A stretch of DNA of 64,000 nt from Gonapodya prolifera JEL478 (taxonomy: Eukaryota > Monoblepharomycota > Monoblepharidomycetes > Monoblepharidales > Gonapodyaceae), in contig KQ965740.1 of NCBI GenBank assembly GCA_001574975.1, positions 124,001-188,000 on the forward strand, read 5' to 3'. Shown in pieces: positions 1 to 15,179 of the stretch (the first letter of the stretch is position 1; each line of letters opens with the position of its first letter). The translations under genes and the position numbers were made by a program. The notes below the pieces were generated by a model. That model did no database searches. It was not told where the DNA came from and was given only the letters and a program-made list of their open reading frames with translations.

Positions 1-30
1 ACATATCCCATCCCTTGACATGTGACCTGA

Positions 31-2215
31 CACCCACACCAAGACTTTCGCGCGGAGACCCCGTCGCCTTCCTCCCCCTCATCCACTGGATCCTGCTCGA
101 CTCCACCGCGGTGCTGGCGCGCCACTTCGCATCCAACAACCACGAGCTCGCAGGCAGACGCGACATGCGATTCATGGAGGCAGTGTACAAGCTCTGCAGG
201 GACGAGTTTGGGTACCGCCCGGCCCTGAGCCGAGACCAGTTCTTTGGTATGGGCTTTGCCGAGCGCAAGATTCTCTTTGTGGTCGACTTGTGCGTCAAAT
301 CAAAACAACTCGCCAGTGATCTCGTCAAGGGAGTGCTAGCGCCGGCAACCAGTTCTGCTGCCTCCTTGACCGGCTCTATGAATGGATCGAACAACTCTGC
401 CTTCTCTGCAGCGCTGTCCAAGGCGGGAGCGGGAGCGGGCGCCGGCGTCGGTGGCGCCTTGCTGGATCGTCGGGACCGGGACCGCACATTCGCGAAACCC
501 GACGCACTCACCAACGCCGGCGCCTTGACGAGCTACGCCGACTCGCACAAACACAGCCCCGACTACCATTCTACCGCCATATCGGACCGATCCGCGAAAG
601 GAACCAACGGCGCAGCATCATCGTTCGCCGTGCCCCCGTCCCCGCCAAGTTCCTCTGCGCACCCGCACCCGAGCCGATTCAACGACACGACCGAGGATCG
701 CGACCTTTCCTTCTTTGCGTCGACCCGGCCCCTCTCTGTCGTATCTTCTCGCGGGACAGTCGTGTCGGGCACGCATCGAAACGCCGACACGCGCGGCGGC
801 GGCAGCGATCGTTCCGCGCACGCAAACGCCACCCCACAGCCGCAGTCGTCGGACGTGAGCACATCGCGGACTATTGCGAATGGGGCGCGCCACGTGAAGC
901 AGCACAGTGGATCCGCCGGTAGGATGGATCGCCCTCACTCGAGTACCCCCGGTGAAGACCACGGTCGTGCAGCGCAGTTCCAGACGTTTCCGCGCTCCTA
1001 CGGCGGCGAGTTTGGAACGTCGGGCGCGTCGGCGTCGTTCTTGGCCGAGTCCAACCCCCAGGCGACGCACGTCGTCTCAAGGGGCACAGCGAGGTCTGGT
1101 TCGCAGAGAAGCTCCCTGCACGGTGGCAGCCCTGGATTGTACACGCCCCCGCAAGAGATCATGTCGAACCCTTCTGTACCCACGGCGTCGTCGCACTACG
1201 GTGTGCTGGACAGTCACGGTGCGGGACCGACTTTGGGGTCGCCCCGACATCCATCCTTTCGACCTGCGTCGATTCCGTCACCCATCTCACCTACACTCTC
1301 CCTGACATCCCGCCCGCCGTCATGGTGCTCGGACGTGTCAGCGTCGGTGCTTTCGCACCCGCCGTCCCGCCATATGACGCAGGAGGCCTGGAATTATCAC
1401 GTCACTGGACAATTCACGAGTCCCGATGGCACGCCGAACCATCGCGACGCCGTTCGGGAAAGATCCGAGATTCGTGTGCTTTCGAGGGTGGACACATCGA
1501 CGAGCACGGCAACCTCTGCCATGTCAAAGGAGGCTTGTGAAGGGGAGGAGCTGCACCGTGCAAACAGACAAGTAGTCTTGGAGGATAATGGCAAGGGAGA
1601 GGTGGTGGATCTGCTCAGGAAGATGTTGGCTGATAATAAAAAAATGTTCGCCGAGTACCAAAGGATGCAAGTGGACAATGAAAGCCTGCGGGAGGTGAGG
1701 AGGAGTACCTGTGCTCGTGACGCTTGTTGGCGCTGACTTCCTAGCGTGCCCTTGTTGGTAATAGCTTCTCACTTCTTCTATGACGAAACTTGGAGCACGT
1801 CTGGACACACTCGAAAGGCAGATGGAAACGCTTGCCAGTCGTAGCGGCGTCATGTCTACGATCGGTCGGACTGATTCAGATGCGCAGAGCTGGGTCGAAC
1901 AACTCTCGTTCGAAAATGTAAGGATCACGCCATCATGAGAATGATGGCGAGCATCAAATACTGACGCTGCCGGTACGAATTCACAAGCCGTCGAGTCCAA
2001 TTGTAACTGCAACTGCGTCCATTGATTCTCGGGATCAAGAATGCATCAACTCCTCCCCCGCTACTACGACCTCGGGCACAGCTCTTAATAGATCCATTCA
2101 AGATGATGCAAACCGTGGTCATGATGCCGCCAATATTATCGAACCACTTGCCCGAGTCGGTCGAAAACTGCAAGCAACCACTACGTTTTTGAAGGAAAAG
2201 TCGGGACGAGTGTGA
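31..2215 (+). CDS. CEP44: CEP44 homologue (centrosomal protein 44), 5' partial
   Basis: The first exon begins near base 31, after a likely acceptor, and encodes the conserved CEP44 N-terminal domain from about its 30th residue. Recognisable pieces are GDPVAFLPLIHW, DMRFMEAVYKLCRDEF and FGMGFAERKI, which follow human CEP44 in order. The first exons lie left of the window. A long Ser/Pro/Gly-rich disordered linker follows, then a short coiled coil (DLLRKMLADNKKMFAEYQRM) that continues through exon 2 (ARLDTLERQMETLA). I read exons of about 31-1694, 1765-1917 and 1988-2215, all phase 0, stop TGA at 2213. In animals CEP44 is a centriole protein needed for centriole-to-centrosome conversion and microtubule binding. 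That role, and the implication of a centriole-bearing cell, is family knowledge. Confident for the family, less so for the exact 5' splice site. Confidence 0.85.
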
Positions 2216-2324
2216 AATTTGTGTGATAGGATTTGCTTTGTCAGATGTCGGAGCCGAGATGCTTGCTCCGTATTCCGTTTTCCAGTGCTTTACAAAATTT
2301 AAAAATTATAGACTGGTTACTACG

Positions 2325-5300
2325 TCATCGTTTTAATGCGGATACTCTATTTGCGGGCCGCGATGCAAAAGTCCCCCCTGTAGAAGCTTTCGAAAATCCC
2401 TCAGCAACAGCTGCTAACGGAGATGGGTCTTCCCCGGATTTGTTGGACTTTCGTCCAGCGAGTTGCAAAGAGCCCAGTTGTGGGGTCGGGGGGGGAGCCC
2501 CCGACGCTGATCGTCCTCGCGTTACAATTTTCGAAGCTGTTTTGGGAGCTCCCGGTACAGCTGGGAAAGTGTTCGATGAGGCTCCACTGATTGTTGGATT
2601 GGGTGATTGCAAGGGTGCTGTCGATGGAAACGCCATGATTCCCGCAGGCAAAGGGGTGTTGCGAATGGACGGTAAAGGTGTCTTTAAGGGGAGGGAACCG
2701 GGTAGAGGAGGGGGTTGGGATTTGGGGTTCACAGCAAGTCCACCAGTACCAGAGGGAAAAGGTGGTAGGTTCGGTCCTGATCCTGAACCAAAGCTAGCTT
2801 TGCGTCTTAGCGCTGCAGAGTCTGGGGATTTGGCTGTTACTGGCAGACCCACGTTAGCAACTGCGCTTGCGCGTCTTGCCAACTCTGTAGGTCCCACCCT
2901 ACCACCCTTTCCCTTCATTCGAGCTTCTTTCTCAGCCGCGAGTCGCTTGCTGAACTCGGCTCGTGCTTCCTCGATTTCTCTGCGCTTAGCTGCCTCGTCC
3001 GATTCCCATTCTTCGAGAAGCATTCTTTCTTCTTCTTCTTCTTTGGCTCGATCTGCCAAATCAGCCGCAATGTCCTTGTCCACCACACCCGTTAGAAAGC
3101 CACCGGATGTACCTTCCGCCGCTTGCTCTCCGGTGGCTAGGACCTTGAGCTGCTGGAGAGCTTCCAACGCTGCCACTGTGACATCTCGTTGGGGGTCTGA
3201 CATGGAGAGGGATGAGGCAATATCCGATATTCGGGTAATCAATGCCTGGTCAGCAGGCAGTTTCATTGCTCGTCGGACTAATGGTATCATTTGACATAGT
3301 CGCAGCCTAACGTTGACGACGGGGTCTTTCGAAAGGTCAAAAAACTCGGTAAGAAAGTTTTCTCGAAAGTATTTCGATGAAAAAATTTCAAGAACCGATG
3401 AGCACACATCCAAGAAGAGCAAGCGGTACGGGTACGACGGCTGTGTCGCAAATTCTTGGAGTGTTTTACAGACTCTATCGCGTTGATCGAGACGTCGAAG
3501 GCGACGGAGGAAGAGCACCAAGGTTCGAACAATGGTTTTCTTTATGGGAAAAGTGACGTTCTTGTCCAGCAAATCTGGAGGTAAGACATAGAGCGTGCAT
3601 CACAACTTCAAAAGAAACTCGCGCACCTCGCTCAACATCTTCACAAGTACAGGTAAACAATGCATCACAAGTTGGTCCGAGTCAAAATAGTCGGGAAAGT
3701 TCGCGAACTGTTTGAGCAGCTCGTGATGAGACCGCCAATTTGCGATATTCGATGCGCTTTCACGCTCTCGTCGTAGAATAGCGAAAAGAAGATCGTCCAT
3801 ATTATGCATGGCGGTTGCGTCTCCTTTTTGCCCTGGTTCATTTGAAGAGAACCGAGCGAGAATTCGGTCCACATGTGGATACAGGGTCTGAGCAATATCT
3901 GGCACTGGGTCGGAGATAAAGCGCAAAAAAATCGGCCTCAAGTGGCGGGATGCCTCCTTTCCTAAAAGGGTGGCAATATCGTGCAATGAAGCAGCTATTT
4001 TTCGGCGCACTTCTGGGGATATGTCAAAGGACAGCGTAGAGTACAGTTTATCCAGTTGACAGGCCTCGAACTTCTCTGGACCGTACACCTTGACCAGGCA
4101 CTTTTAGAGAATAAAACTTGAGTAAACGTGACATCTAACATGCCAATAGTCTGAAGTCAAACATACGGGAATGTTATAAGCGCAAGAATCCCGTAATTCC
4201 GAGGACTGTGCTATACTGATCCCTTGAAAAAATCCAAGAAAGAAGACCAGATCGGCGTCGCTTAGTTGTCCCCGAGTTTCCCATAAAAAGGTGCCCACTT
4301 CTTTCGCCAAAAGAGGGTATAATTTCTCAGCACGCTCCTCACAAAGGCGTCGAAAGAGAGGGATCAATATTTTTGTCCGAGACTCGATGTCTGACCGTTG
4401 GAGCATCAAAACGAAGTTGGATAAAGCCGCTTCCCGTACCGTGTCCTCGTCATCCATTAAAAGCTCCCTGAACTCCTCCAAAAGCTCGTGCCGACTTGGG
4501 AGTGATCCAAGTGATTTGGCCAAAGATGGAAGCTGGAGGCACATACATCTCCGGACCTCGTAATCTGTATCCTGACACAAGGTCATCGCCCTCTTGAAGA
4601 ACAGCTTCTCGATCCTGCGAACGTGATATCTAAGTACCTCTCAAGGATCTCTATCTCGGATTGAGCAACTTACTTTTTCGGATCCAGTCGCAAGGAAACA
4701 GCTCCGAGCACTCTACAGCACCAGATTCGAAACGGGACTGGTTGTGCCAGACCTCCGTCTATCAATGCCTCTGGTAATATCTTCACGCTAGAATGGTTAG
4801 AGTGGCTTTAAAAGCGAATAGTGTTCACTGTGGCTTACGTCGTTCTCAACAACATCCAAGGGTAGAAATCGGATTATTGTGATCAGTAGGTCCGCCCAGA
4901 CTTCGACCACCTCTTGACTCCGGCTTTCCAGTAGCTTTCGAGCTACAGGTAGCAACAAGCACGACACAGGCGTCAAAAACTGTGCCTGACAGATGTATCC
5001 TGTCTGGTTGGTGGGGTCTGTCGGTAGTGTCATGGGGGAAACAAAAGGAGCCACCCCCCCTGACCCCTGCGGCTCGTATAGTATAATCAGCATGCGCCCT
5101 GCTGCTATTTGGTAGTCGGAGGAGTCGTTTTGCACCACGTTCTGAAAGAAAGGTTGGTTCCCTCAAGACATGTTTGGAGCAAGCACTGCCACGCACCAGG
5201 ATGAGTGGAAGCAATTTGGTGCGTACTTCCAATTCATGCTCTCGAAGTAAATTTTTGACGTTCATGAGAACGCTCAGCTTCTGGATGAGGGTATCCGAAC

Positions 5301-5651
5301 TGCACGAGTTCCACGTCAATGAGCTTTCTCCAATCGCGATCGCCAAGCAGAGCTCCCTACTTGGTAAGATAAGTTGCCCGTTCTATATCGCCCAAGCGTT
5401 CGTCCACCATGAATCGTTCGATCTCCTCCTCCGTCTAATCGCGCCCCGTTTCCAAACGATCAACAAGAACAACGTTAGCGGGATTGATTGAGAGCGCGAC
5501 GATTCGGCGAGCATACCTTCACCAGTCGGCTGCTGAGCTTTAATTCGTCCGTTCCTCGCTTGACATCGTCCATGTCTGTGACATCCGGTGTCCCCAGAGC
5601 CTTCTCCCACTCCGCGAACGACCAAGATGTCTCGGGAACATTGAATGCCAT
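2325..5651 (-). CDS. PPP4R4: PPP4R4-type HEAT-repeat phosphatase regulatory subunit
   Basis: A multi-exon gene read right to left. The start chosen is the ATG at 5651 (MAFNVPETSWSFAEWEKALG), leading into EEIERFMVDERLGDIERATY, which matches the human PPP4R4 N-terminus. Later exons encode HEAT repeats, including LCQDTDYEVRRCMCLQLPSL (near 4.56 kb) and FLDVCSSVLEIFSSKYF with DPVVNVRLRLCQMIPLV (near 3.4 kb), again in PPP4R4 order. The last exon (2325-3570) carries a charged coiled coil (KEEEEERMLLEEWESDE) and a basic, Pro/Ser-rich tail, as in the animal protein. PPP4R4 binds the catalytic subunit of protein phosphatase 4 in the cytosol (family knowledge). The 5' end lies 178 bp from the transketolase stop on the same strand. 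Boundaries of the small exons between 5.2 and 5.5 kb are approximate. Confidence 0.85.
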
Positions 5652-5829
5652 TATTGGCGAGGGGCTAGACCGTCGAATCCGCCCTGGAATCGGTTGCAAT
5701 TGAGTTTCAGCTCGGGTTATGTGCTTGGGACAAATTGAGGACTGAATCCAACCCCAGGAGCAACTGAGCGCCAAGATGAACCAAATCTTCACATCAACTT
5801 TCATGCATTCGGAGAGCATTCACACAAAA

Positions 5830-8453
5830 CTAGAAAGTCTTTTCTAAGAGCTCTGGCACCGGGTGCTGTGAGTAGAACGCAAGAACCTTCTTCACACGAT
5901 CGCGCATCGCGTCGGGAACAAGGCCAAAGTGTTTGTACACCGTCTGTACGAAATCGCATCAGCATTGTGTAGCCAAATATCTTTTTTGCAGCGAGTCTTA
6001 ACTTACGGGAGCCGGCGCACTCGCGCCAAACGTGTCAACACCATAGCTCGCATGGGCCCACTTTTGCCACCCAAAGGTGCTTGCTGCCTCGGCGCTGACG
6101 ACGGGCAAGCGGCCGCCGAGCACGGATTTCTGGTACTCGAGAGGCTGCTTCGCAAAGAGCTCCAAGCAAGGAGCAGATACCACACGAGACTAAAGGTAGA
6201 AAAATTGTTGGAATGCGAATCATTGACGCTCTTTCAGACAGCAACGAACTTTGATTCCTTCTGCTGCGAGAAGTTTTGCTGTGTCGACCATCAATGACAC
6301 TTCGGAGCCCGTTCCCACCAAAACAACCTGAGCGCCCTTGTCCTCGGAGAGAACATAGGCGCCATGAGCAACATTTTCGATGCTCGACCCCGCAAGCTGT
6401 GGAAGATTCTGTCGACTCAAGGCGAACACAGAAGGTCCCTTGTTCTCCAACGCCGCTACGTAGGCACCGGCGGTCTCGGTACCATCCGCAGGACGGAAAG
6501 TAAGCAGATTCGGAGTGGCCCTGCAGTACGGAAGAGCTTCCACCGGTTGATGAGTAGGGCCATCTTCGCCCAACCCGATGGAGTCGTGAGTCATCACGTA
6601 AAGTACGTGGAGGTTGCTGAGTGCCGAGAGTCGGACCGCGCCCGCGGCGTACATGATGAAGTTCAGGAATGTGGCGCCGAACGGAATAAGGCCTCCGTAG
6701 GCGGCCAGTCCGTTGCAAATAGCTGCCATACCGTGTTCACGTACGCCAAAGCGGAAGTAGCGACCGTCGTATCCACCGAGCTTGGATCCGTCCTAGTAAA
6801 CGAACGAACGCATGGATTTAAAACCAGAGGCAAAACCCGTTCGAAAGAACTTACGGGTTGGAACTCTTTGGCACCTTTCCAGATGGTGTAGTTGGAGTGC
6901 GTCAAGTCAGCAGAGCCACCAACAAACTCAGGTAGAACTGATGCAATGGCGTTAATGACGTTTTCCGACGTCTTTCGGGTTGCGAGAGCAGGGCCTGAGG
7001 GGTCGTACTTGGGGAGGGCGTTTTTCCACCCTTGAGGGAGTTCTCCTTTGATACGGCGTTTGAACTCTGCGGCCTATCAGATAAAGCACTTTAAGATTTA
7101 AAACAACGAACAGCAAACGTGTGGTACCAACCTCTGCCGGGAAGGACGCCGCGTACTTGTCCACAAGTGCGTTCCATTCTTTCTCTGCAGCGGATCCACC
7201 TTCGGCTACCTTCGAATAGAAGTCGTACACCTGGAAAAGAACGATAACAATAAGCCGGGATCAGGACCAGCACAGCCTGCGACACATACATCTTGGTCCA
7301 CGTTGAACGACTGCTCTGGGTCGAAGCCAAACTTCTTCTTGACTTCTGCGATATCAACCGCGCCAAGGGGGGAGCCGTGAACCTTCTCTGTTCCTTGAAG
7401 TTTCGACCCGAACCCAATTGTAGTCCTACGTCGTCAAGAAAACAAAACGCATTATCGTCAAGCCATTTAAAGGAGTTTCAACCTGGACCGACGCACCGAA
7501 CCCTGATGATACTGGGCTTGTTCGTCACGGCGATTGCGGCTTCCACTGCTTTGGCAAGACCATCAAGGTCACTGTCCCCGTCAGCGACCACCTGGGTGTG
7601 CCAGCCGTATGACTCGAAACGTTTGTTGACGTCCTCCGTGAACGCGAATTCGGTGGAGCCTGAACGGCATCAACTTGTCCATCGGAACGCGAAAAAGCGA
7701 GCCATGTATGATTACGTACCATCAATTTGAATCTTGTTGTCATCGTACAGCACGATGAGGTTACCGAGCTCCAAGTGTCCAGCGAGCGAGGCGGCTTCGC
7801 TGGCGACACCTTCCTGAAGGCACCCATCACCAGCGATACAAAAAACCTTGTTGTTCACGATGGGGAAGTTTGGTTTGTTGAAGACGGCGGCGAGGTGGCG
7901 CTCGGCAGCCGCAAGCCCAACAGCGTTGGAAATGCCTTGTCCGAGTGGACCAGTGGTCACTTCGATACCGTCGGTATGGTGGACCTCAGGGTGACCAGGC
8001 GTCCTTTGATCGGTTAAAGGCAGACTATGAGCAACGTAATGCGACAGTGCAACCGTTGAGCCCACTCACACACTGCCAAACTGACGGAAGGCTTTTAAAT
8101 CATCCATACTGAGTTTGTATCCCATCAAATGCAGCATCACGTATTGAAGGGCACAACTGTGACCGTTGGACAAGACAAAGCGGTCCCTGTTCAACTGTGT
8201 TACGAAAGGAAAAGGATGGGTTTACACCTCTGGAACAACTTGCGAAAGTGTGTCGGAGGACTGGGTCACTCACCCAGTGGGAGCTCTTGGGGTTCGCGCG
8301 AATAAACCTCGAGAAAAGGACATGGGTCATGGGCGCGCATCCCATCGGTGCTCCGGGATGGCCAGAATTTGCTTTCTGGACGGTATCGGCAGCCAGGGCA
8401 CGGATGGTGTTCACCGCTTTGCGGTCGATGTCAGTGAAGGGAGCGACGGTCAT
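5830..8453 (-). CDS. TKL1: Transketolase
   Basis: Transketolase moves two-carbon ketol units between sugar phosphates in the cytosolic pentose phosphate pathway, using thiamine diphosphate (family knowledge). The start is the ATG at 8453 ([20 protein letters not shown]), followed by [10 protein letters not shown], then [34 protein letters not shown] and the ThDP/metal motif [20 protein letters not shown] with YDDNKI. The pyrimidine-binding half is also present ([46 protein letters not shown]). The last exon ends in LEKTF, like the yeast enzyme's short basic tail. There are at least seven short introns, and all catalytic blocks appear intact, so it should be full length (about 680 residues). 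The gene lies head-to-tail between PPP4R4 and an APH-fold gene, all on the minus strand. Confidence 0.96.
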
Positions 8454-8846
8454 GATGACTGTAAGAGTGTGAAATGAATTTATCCAACTGCAGCAACGCA
8501 ATGGCCCGACGACGGGAAGAAAGTGAGAGACGGGGAAAGGGATGGTATCAATCAGATCAATTGTTCCGAATATTTTCGAAAGACCGTAAGCCTCTCAATG
8601 TCGGATCTGTCAGAGTGATGCGCGCACGTGCCGCGATGACCGCATCCAGACGGCATTGAGGCTTGTTAGGAAGAAACTCACCAGGGGAATCTTCGATTGA
8701 GAGGACGCGTTCGCAAGGGCTCAAGACTGAATGAAAACAACGACGATGCTCGAATTGCAGCACGGAGTGGGGCAGCTATCGTTGGTTCTTTGGGGACTGA
8801 GATTTACGAAACCTTCACAACAAATTATGAACCCCGAAAATCGGAT
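8454..8846. other. Intergenic stretch upstream of transketolase
   Basis: It holds the upstream region of transketolase and the 3' flank of the next minus-strand gene. I see no coding signal, RNA gene or repeat in it. Confidence 0.6.
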
Positions 8847-10973
8847 CTACAGTTTAGCCGCCCGACCCTCCGCTTCCCAGCGCGCGCGAGTTTCTCTAAT
8901 GAATTTAAGACACGTCATGTTGGTTGCAGGAAGCGTCTCCTTCACCCGAATCGCCTGCTCGTTGGTTGCAGTCCCCGCAAGAACTCGACCTGCAATACCT
9001 TGCGCGATGACAGTGGACTGCCGGTTGCCGTTGAGAGTGACCTGTTTTGTTAGTTGCCACGAATTGCAAAAGGGGTGAAAAAAGCTTACCCGGTACATGC
9101 TGAATGCAACGTGATCTGGGAGCAGGCCAAAAAGCCATTGAAGGACGCAAACCACAAACGTCCAAGCAATACGGTCACTCACATTCGAACCGCTCAATCT
9201 TGTTCTTTCTTCCGGAATACTGGGCATACATGTCAAGGATCTCCTGCACAGTGGGAATTCCTTCGAGGGCACTAGCGGGTGCCCCAATCCATCCATTGGG
9301 CCAGGCGCGGAAGAAAGGCTGCACAAGGAAGTGCCAATGAACACCCATCAATGACATTTTCCCAATACGACGACTCACCTCTGTGTGAGGGGGAACAGAA
9401 CATTGTTTCAAAAAAAGGACGGTTAGTACTCGGTATTTCCTGTCAACGTAAGCCACGTGCGCTCCAAGCACCCACGTGTGAAGTAAGCGAGGTCGGCGAG
9501 AGGGTGCCCTACCAGCAAGAAACCGTGATCTTAGACAATTCCATTCCATGAGCCTTTTCAATCCAAACTTTGCTCACCGATAGTGCTGAGCTCCCAATCA
9601 AGTACGGCAACAATTCGATTTTCGGTTGGGTGGAACCTGCGGTCAAGAAGAAAAGGAAGGAAGTTTTCTCTTTGGAATAGTACAATTCTGTTCACACTCA
9701 CATTACATTGTGCAGCTAAAATGAAAAGTGTGAAGAGTGAGAGTGTTTCCAGAGATGTGACTTGTGACAGAATCGCAACGTGATGCCTTACCATGTAATC
9801 TTTCGGTTTGCAATCTGTGAAGTCAGGACATATTCGTCAACAGCACCAATCACTCACCAAGATGGGCGATCGAAACTTCGTCCGCCGGCATAAACTTGGT
9901 GAAGAACTCCATCTGCTCGTTCAATCCTTCCAAGTCCCAGTTTTTCTACAACCCAAAATCCACCAACGTTACACCTTGTTCTCCTCCACCGCAACCGCCG
10001 CCAAACGCTCCACCCACCTCCCCCGTCTTCGGGTCCGTCACCGCCGCCTGCTGATTGCTCAGCCTCGTCCAGTTGCGCACCGAGCGGTCGTAGAACCCAG
10101 AGTCCTTTCCGTATCCGGTCAACCCAATGGCTTTGTGGTCATACGAGTGGAGGAGGGCGAGGGTCTTGACGCTGCAGGTTGGGTTGGGTCGATATGTCAC
10201 CAATCACTTGAACGCTCCCATCGCACTCGTTGAGGAACGTACGCGCTTTCGAAACATTCGCGGCGGTCTTTGGGAGGAAGGTCAATGATGCCCATTTGGC
10301 CCAGGACTCGGCCTTGGAGATATTTCATGATCTTCAAAGAGTGTGTGGCCGGTGAGAACTGTGAATGTGGAGTCGACAGAGTGGGTCTCAACACCTACGT
10401 AAAATTCAGTCCCCACAATGGACGTATCCTGAGTTTCAGTGCGGTAAGTGAGTGAACCTGAGGTCTGACGCCAAAGCATTCTCATAGCACCTTGCAATAG
10501 AGGTACATAGTTGCAGAGGGGTACCCCTGCTGATTTATTGCCCTCTGGACACGAAATTCGCGATCAATTTGGTGTGCTTTATACAGACTCAATTCTTACG
10601 TAACCGACCCACTCTTGGCAATACAAGGGGCGACTCACCTCCGTGTTGCAACTTCCCAGCTGGCTTCCTCCTCAACACGTACCGATTCCCCCGCGAGTCC
10701 TCCAAGTAAAACGTCGGGTTACTTTGGCCTATCCCGAACTATCCATTTGGAAAAACCTTGTCAGCTCCACCATCCTCGAGGTCTCCGACACATATTCCAT
10801 TCCTCGAAGTCTCGCCTCACCTGCCCCGCCTGCACAAACGGCGGCTGGAAGTTTTCCAGTGCGGCTTTGTTTGCCACCATGAAAGCCGTCAGCTTATCCC
10901 AAGGCAATTCTTGCCGGACAGGACCCCAGGCATTTCCTGGCGTGAACGGGGGTGTGCTCGAGGAGACCGACAT
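8847..10973 (-). CDS. APH-fold kinase-like protein of the ACAD10/ACAD11 type (copy A)
   Basis: An aminoglycoside-phosphotransferase-fold protein of the kind fused to acyl-CoA dehydrogenase in ACAD10/11, here standing alone (about 370 residues). The start is the ATG at 10973. Blocks in order: LPWDKLTAFM, GQSNPTFYLEDS and NRYVLRRKPAGKLQHG (nucleotide-binding lobe), SIVGTEFYV, MKYLQGRVLG, LALLHSYDHKAIGLTGYGK, MPADEVSIAHLDYM, FHPTENRIVAVLDWELSTIG (with DxD-type metal site), HPLADLAYFT and a C-terminal helix ending AEGRAAKL. The catalytic-loop segment is assembled from two very short exons (9792-9799, 8 nt; 9702-9715, 14 nt), giving HLDYMLHNVMFHPTE in place of the usual HGDxxxDN form. In animals the kinase domain acts in 4-hydroxy-acid breakdown. 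Substrate here is unknown. A paralogue lies at 15.7-18.5 kb. Confidence 0.88.
9702..9799 (-). other. Two microexons (8 and 14 nt) in APH copy A
   Basis: Reading the minus strand, CATCTTG is followed by a GTGAGT donor. An 8-nt exon (9792-9799, ATTACATG) then sits between AAAG and GTAAGG, and a 14-nt exon (9702-9715, CTGCACAATGTAAT) sits between TTTTAG and GTGAGT. The next exon starts GTTCCACCC. Only this joining keeps the frame and gives a segment that lines up without gaps with the paralogue and the family motif. Confidence 0.75.
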
Positions 10974-11278
10974 GGAAGGAGGTGATTGGTATGATCGGAT
11001 TGGGCGAAAGGATGAATCGGAATTGAAAGAACGGCTGCCGCTCTGCGGATGGTGTCGCTTCAATGATCAACTCGGAAACACCTTTGCGGTGTGAACGTTC
11101 CGACAATTCTGCTGTGGCCTCGTCCAACACCAGCAGATCGCCTTGGGTAAGGGCATCTTCTCCTCAGCGCAATGCATTTGGCGCAAAATACTATATCTTA
11201 TCTTACAAGCCATGCGACAGTGCCAGTATGAACAAACAGCTGCTCTTTTTGCTCACAACCTCCAATGCAGCACCGCAA
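10974..11278. other. Intergenic stretch
   Basis: The 305 bp between the APH copy A start and the AGC kinase stop, both on the minus strand. It must hold the APH promoter and the kinase 3' end. No other feature seen. Confidence 0.55.
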
Positions 11279-14231
<2,953 letters not shown>

Positions 14232-14777
14232 TGTTTGCTTCGATTGCGTGCCGAACTAAGTCGCTCTTGTCTCTGCAATCGCACGCTCCGCAGCTCCACC
14301 CTTTCCGCGTGCTTCTCACGTGCGCGTTCCTCACGCCTCACAACCGTTGCTGCCGATCAAACGCTCCACGCTCGCTCCGCCCCCGTCTAGCCACCCAATG
14401 ATCTCCGGCGTCCGGTTCCAGAGAAATGATGCTGCGGTATTGTAGACTACTTCCGATCAGGAAATAAGAAATTATGCACGGGTCCTCATGACCACGGTTT
14501 TCATCAAATGATTAATCCAGCACATTTTAAGCTTCTGGCCTCACTTCACATTCGCACTGCTCCTTAGAGACTTCCAAGTAAAGTAGTTTCGATATCGGCA
14601 GAGGGGCCACCAAGGTTCAAATATGTGACTCTGCCGGACGGCCAGGAGATTTGGACCACACATTTTGATGCAGTGGACTTTTAGGTCAGTACAACAGACG
14701 AGTAGCTCACTGTCCAGTGAAGGAAGTGGTCATCCCCAATAAAGTGTCAATAGTTTCGTCATCTTGGTCCTCAATTA
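14232..14777. other. Intergenic stretch upstream of the AGC kinase
   Basis: Pyrimidine-rich sequence next to the kinase start (14232-14390), then AT-richer DNA up to the stop of the next gene. No coding or RNA feature I can support. Confidence 0.5.
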
Positions 14778-15179
14778 TTAAGCAACGGGCGTGGCACCAT
14801 GTATCGTGTGCTCCACCATCCCTACTTCTCCCTCTTGCCATATATACGTCACGTCCACCACCTGGCCCCTCACATTAGTTCTCAACTTCACCCTCAGTCC
14901 CACTCGGCCCTTGCCCAAATCTTCAAACGACGGTCCCTCCACCACTTCAATCATGGGCACTTCCCCATTCCACCCTCCGCCTTCGTCCGCCTTTGACCAG
15001 TCGTCCTCGTATGTCGGCAACATTGCGTCACGTCCTGCAATGACGGGACGATCCTGGAAGACGACAACGCAGGTGGGATGCAGGCTTTGCTTGATAACTG
15101 AGAGGTCGCGCGCGTTATAGGCGGAGAGGTACGTGCGGAGGGATGCTTCAAAGTGCCCCGTGTTTCCGAGAGCGGACAT
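14778..15179 (-). CDS. Small NTF2-like / SnoaL-like fold protein
   Basis: A single-exon gene of 133 residues starting MSALGNTGHFEASLRTYLSA. The layout (N-terminal helix with YLSAYNARDL, a DRPVIAGRDAM turn, then beta strands RVGLRVKLRTNV and VVDVTYIWQEGEVGMVEHTI) is that of the NTF2-like superfamily, which includes SnoaL-like and DUF4440 domains. Such cone-shaped proteins bind small hydrophobic ligands or act as minor enzymes; nothing here fixes a substrate. It lies between the AGC kinase and the second APH gene, all on the minus strand. The fold assignment is by pattern only. Confidence 0.7.
   Translation of the reverse strand: MSALGNTGHFEASLRTYLSAYNARDLSVIKQSLHPTCVVVFQDRPVIAGRDAMLPTYEDDWSKADEGGGWNGEVPMIEVVEGPSFEDLGKGRVGLRVKLRTNVRGQVVDVTYIWQEGEVGMVEHTIHGATPVA

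Noticed and set aside
2233-3294. Long plus-strand open frame (353 codons)
   Set aside because: Antisense shadow of the last PPP4R4 exon, which has clear family homology on the minus strand.
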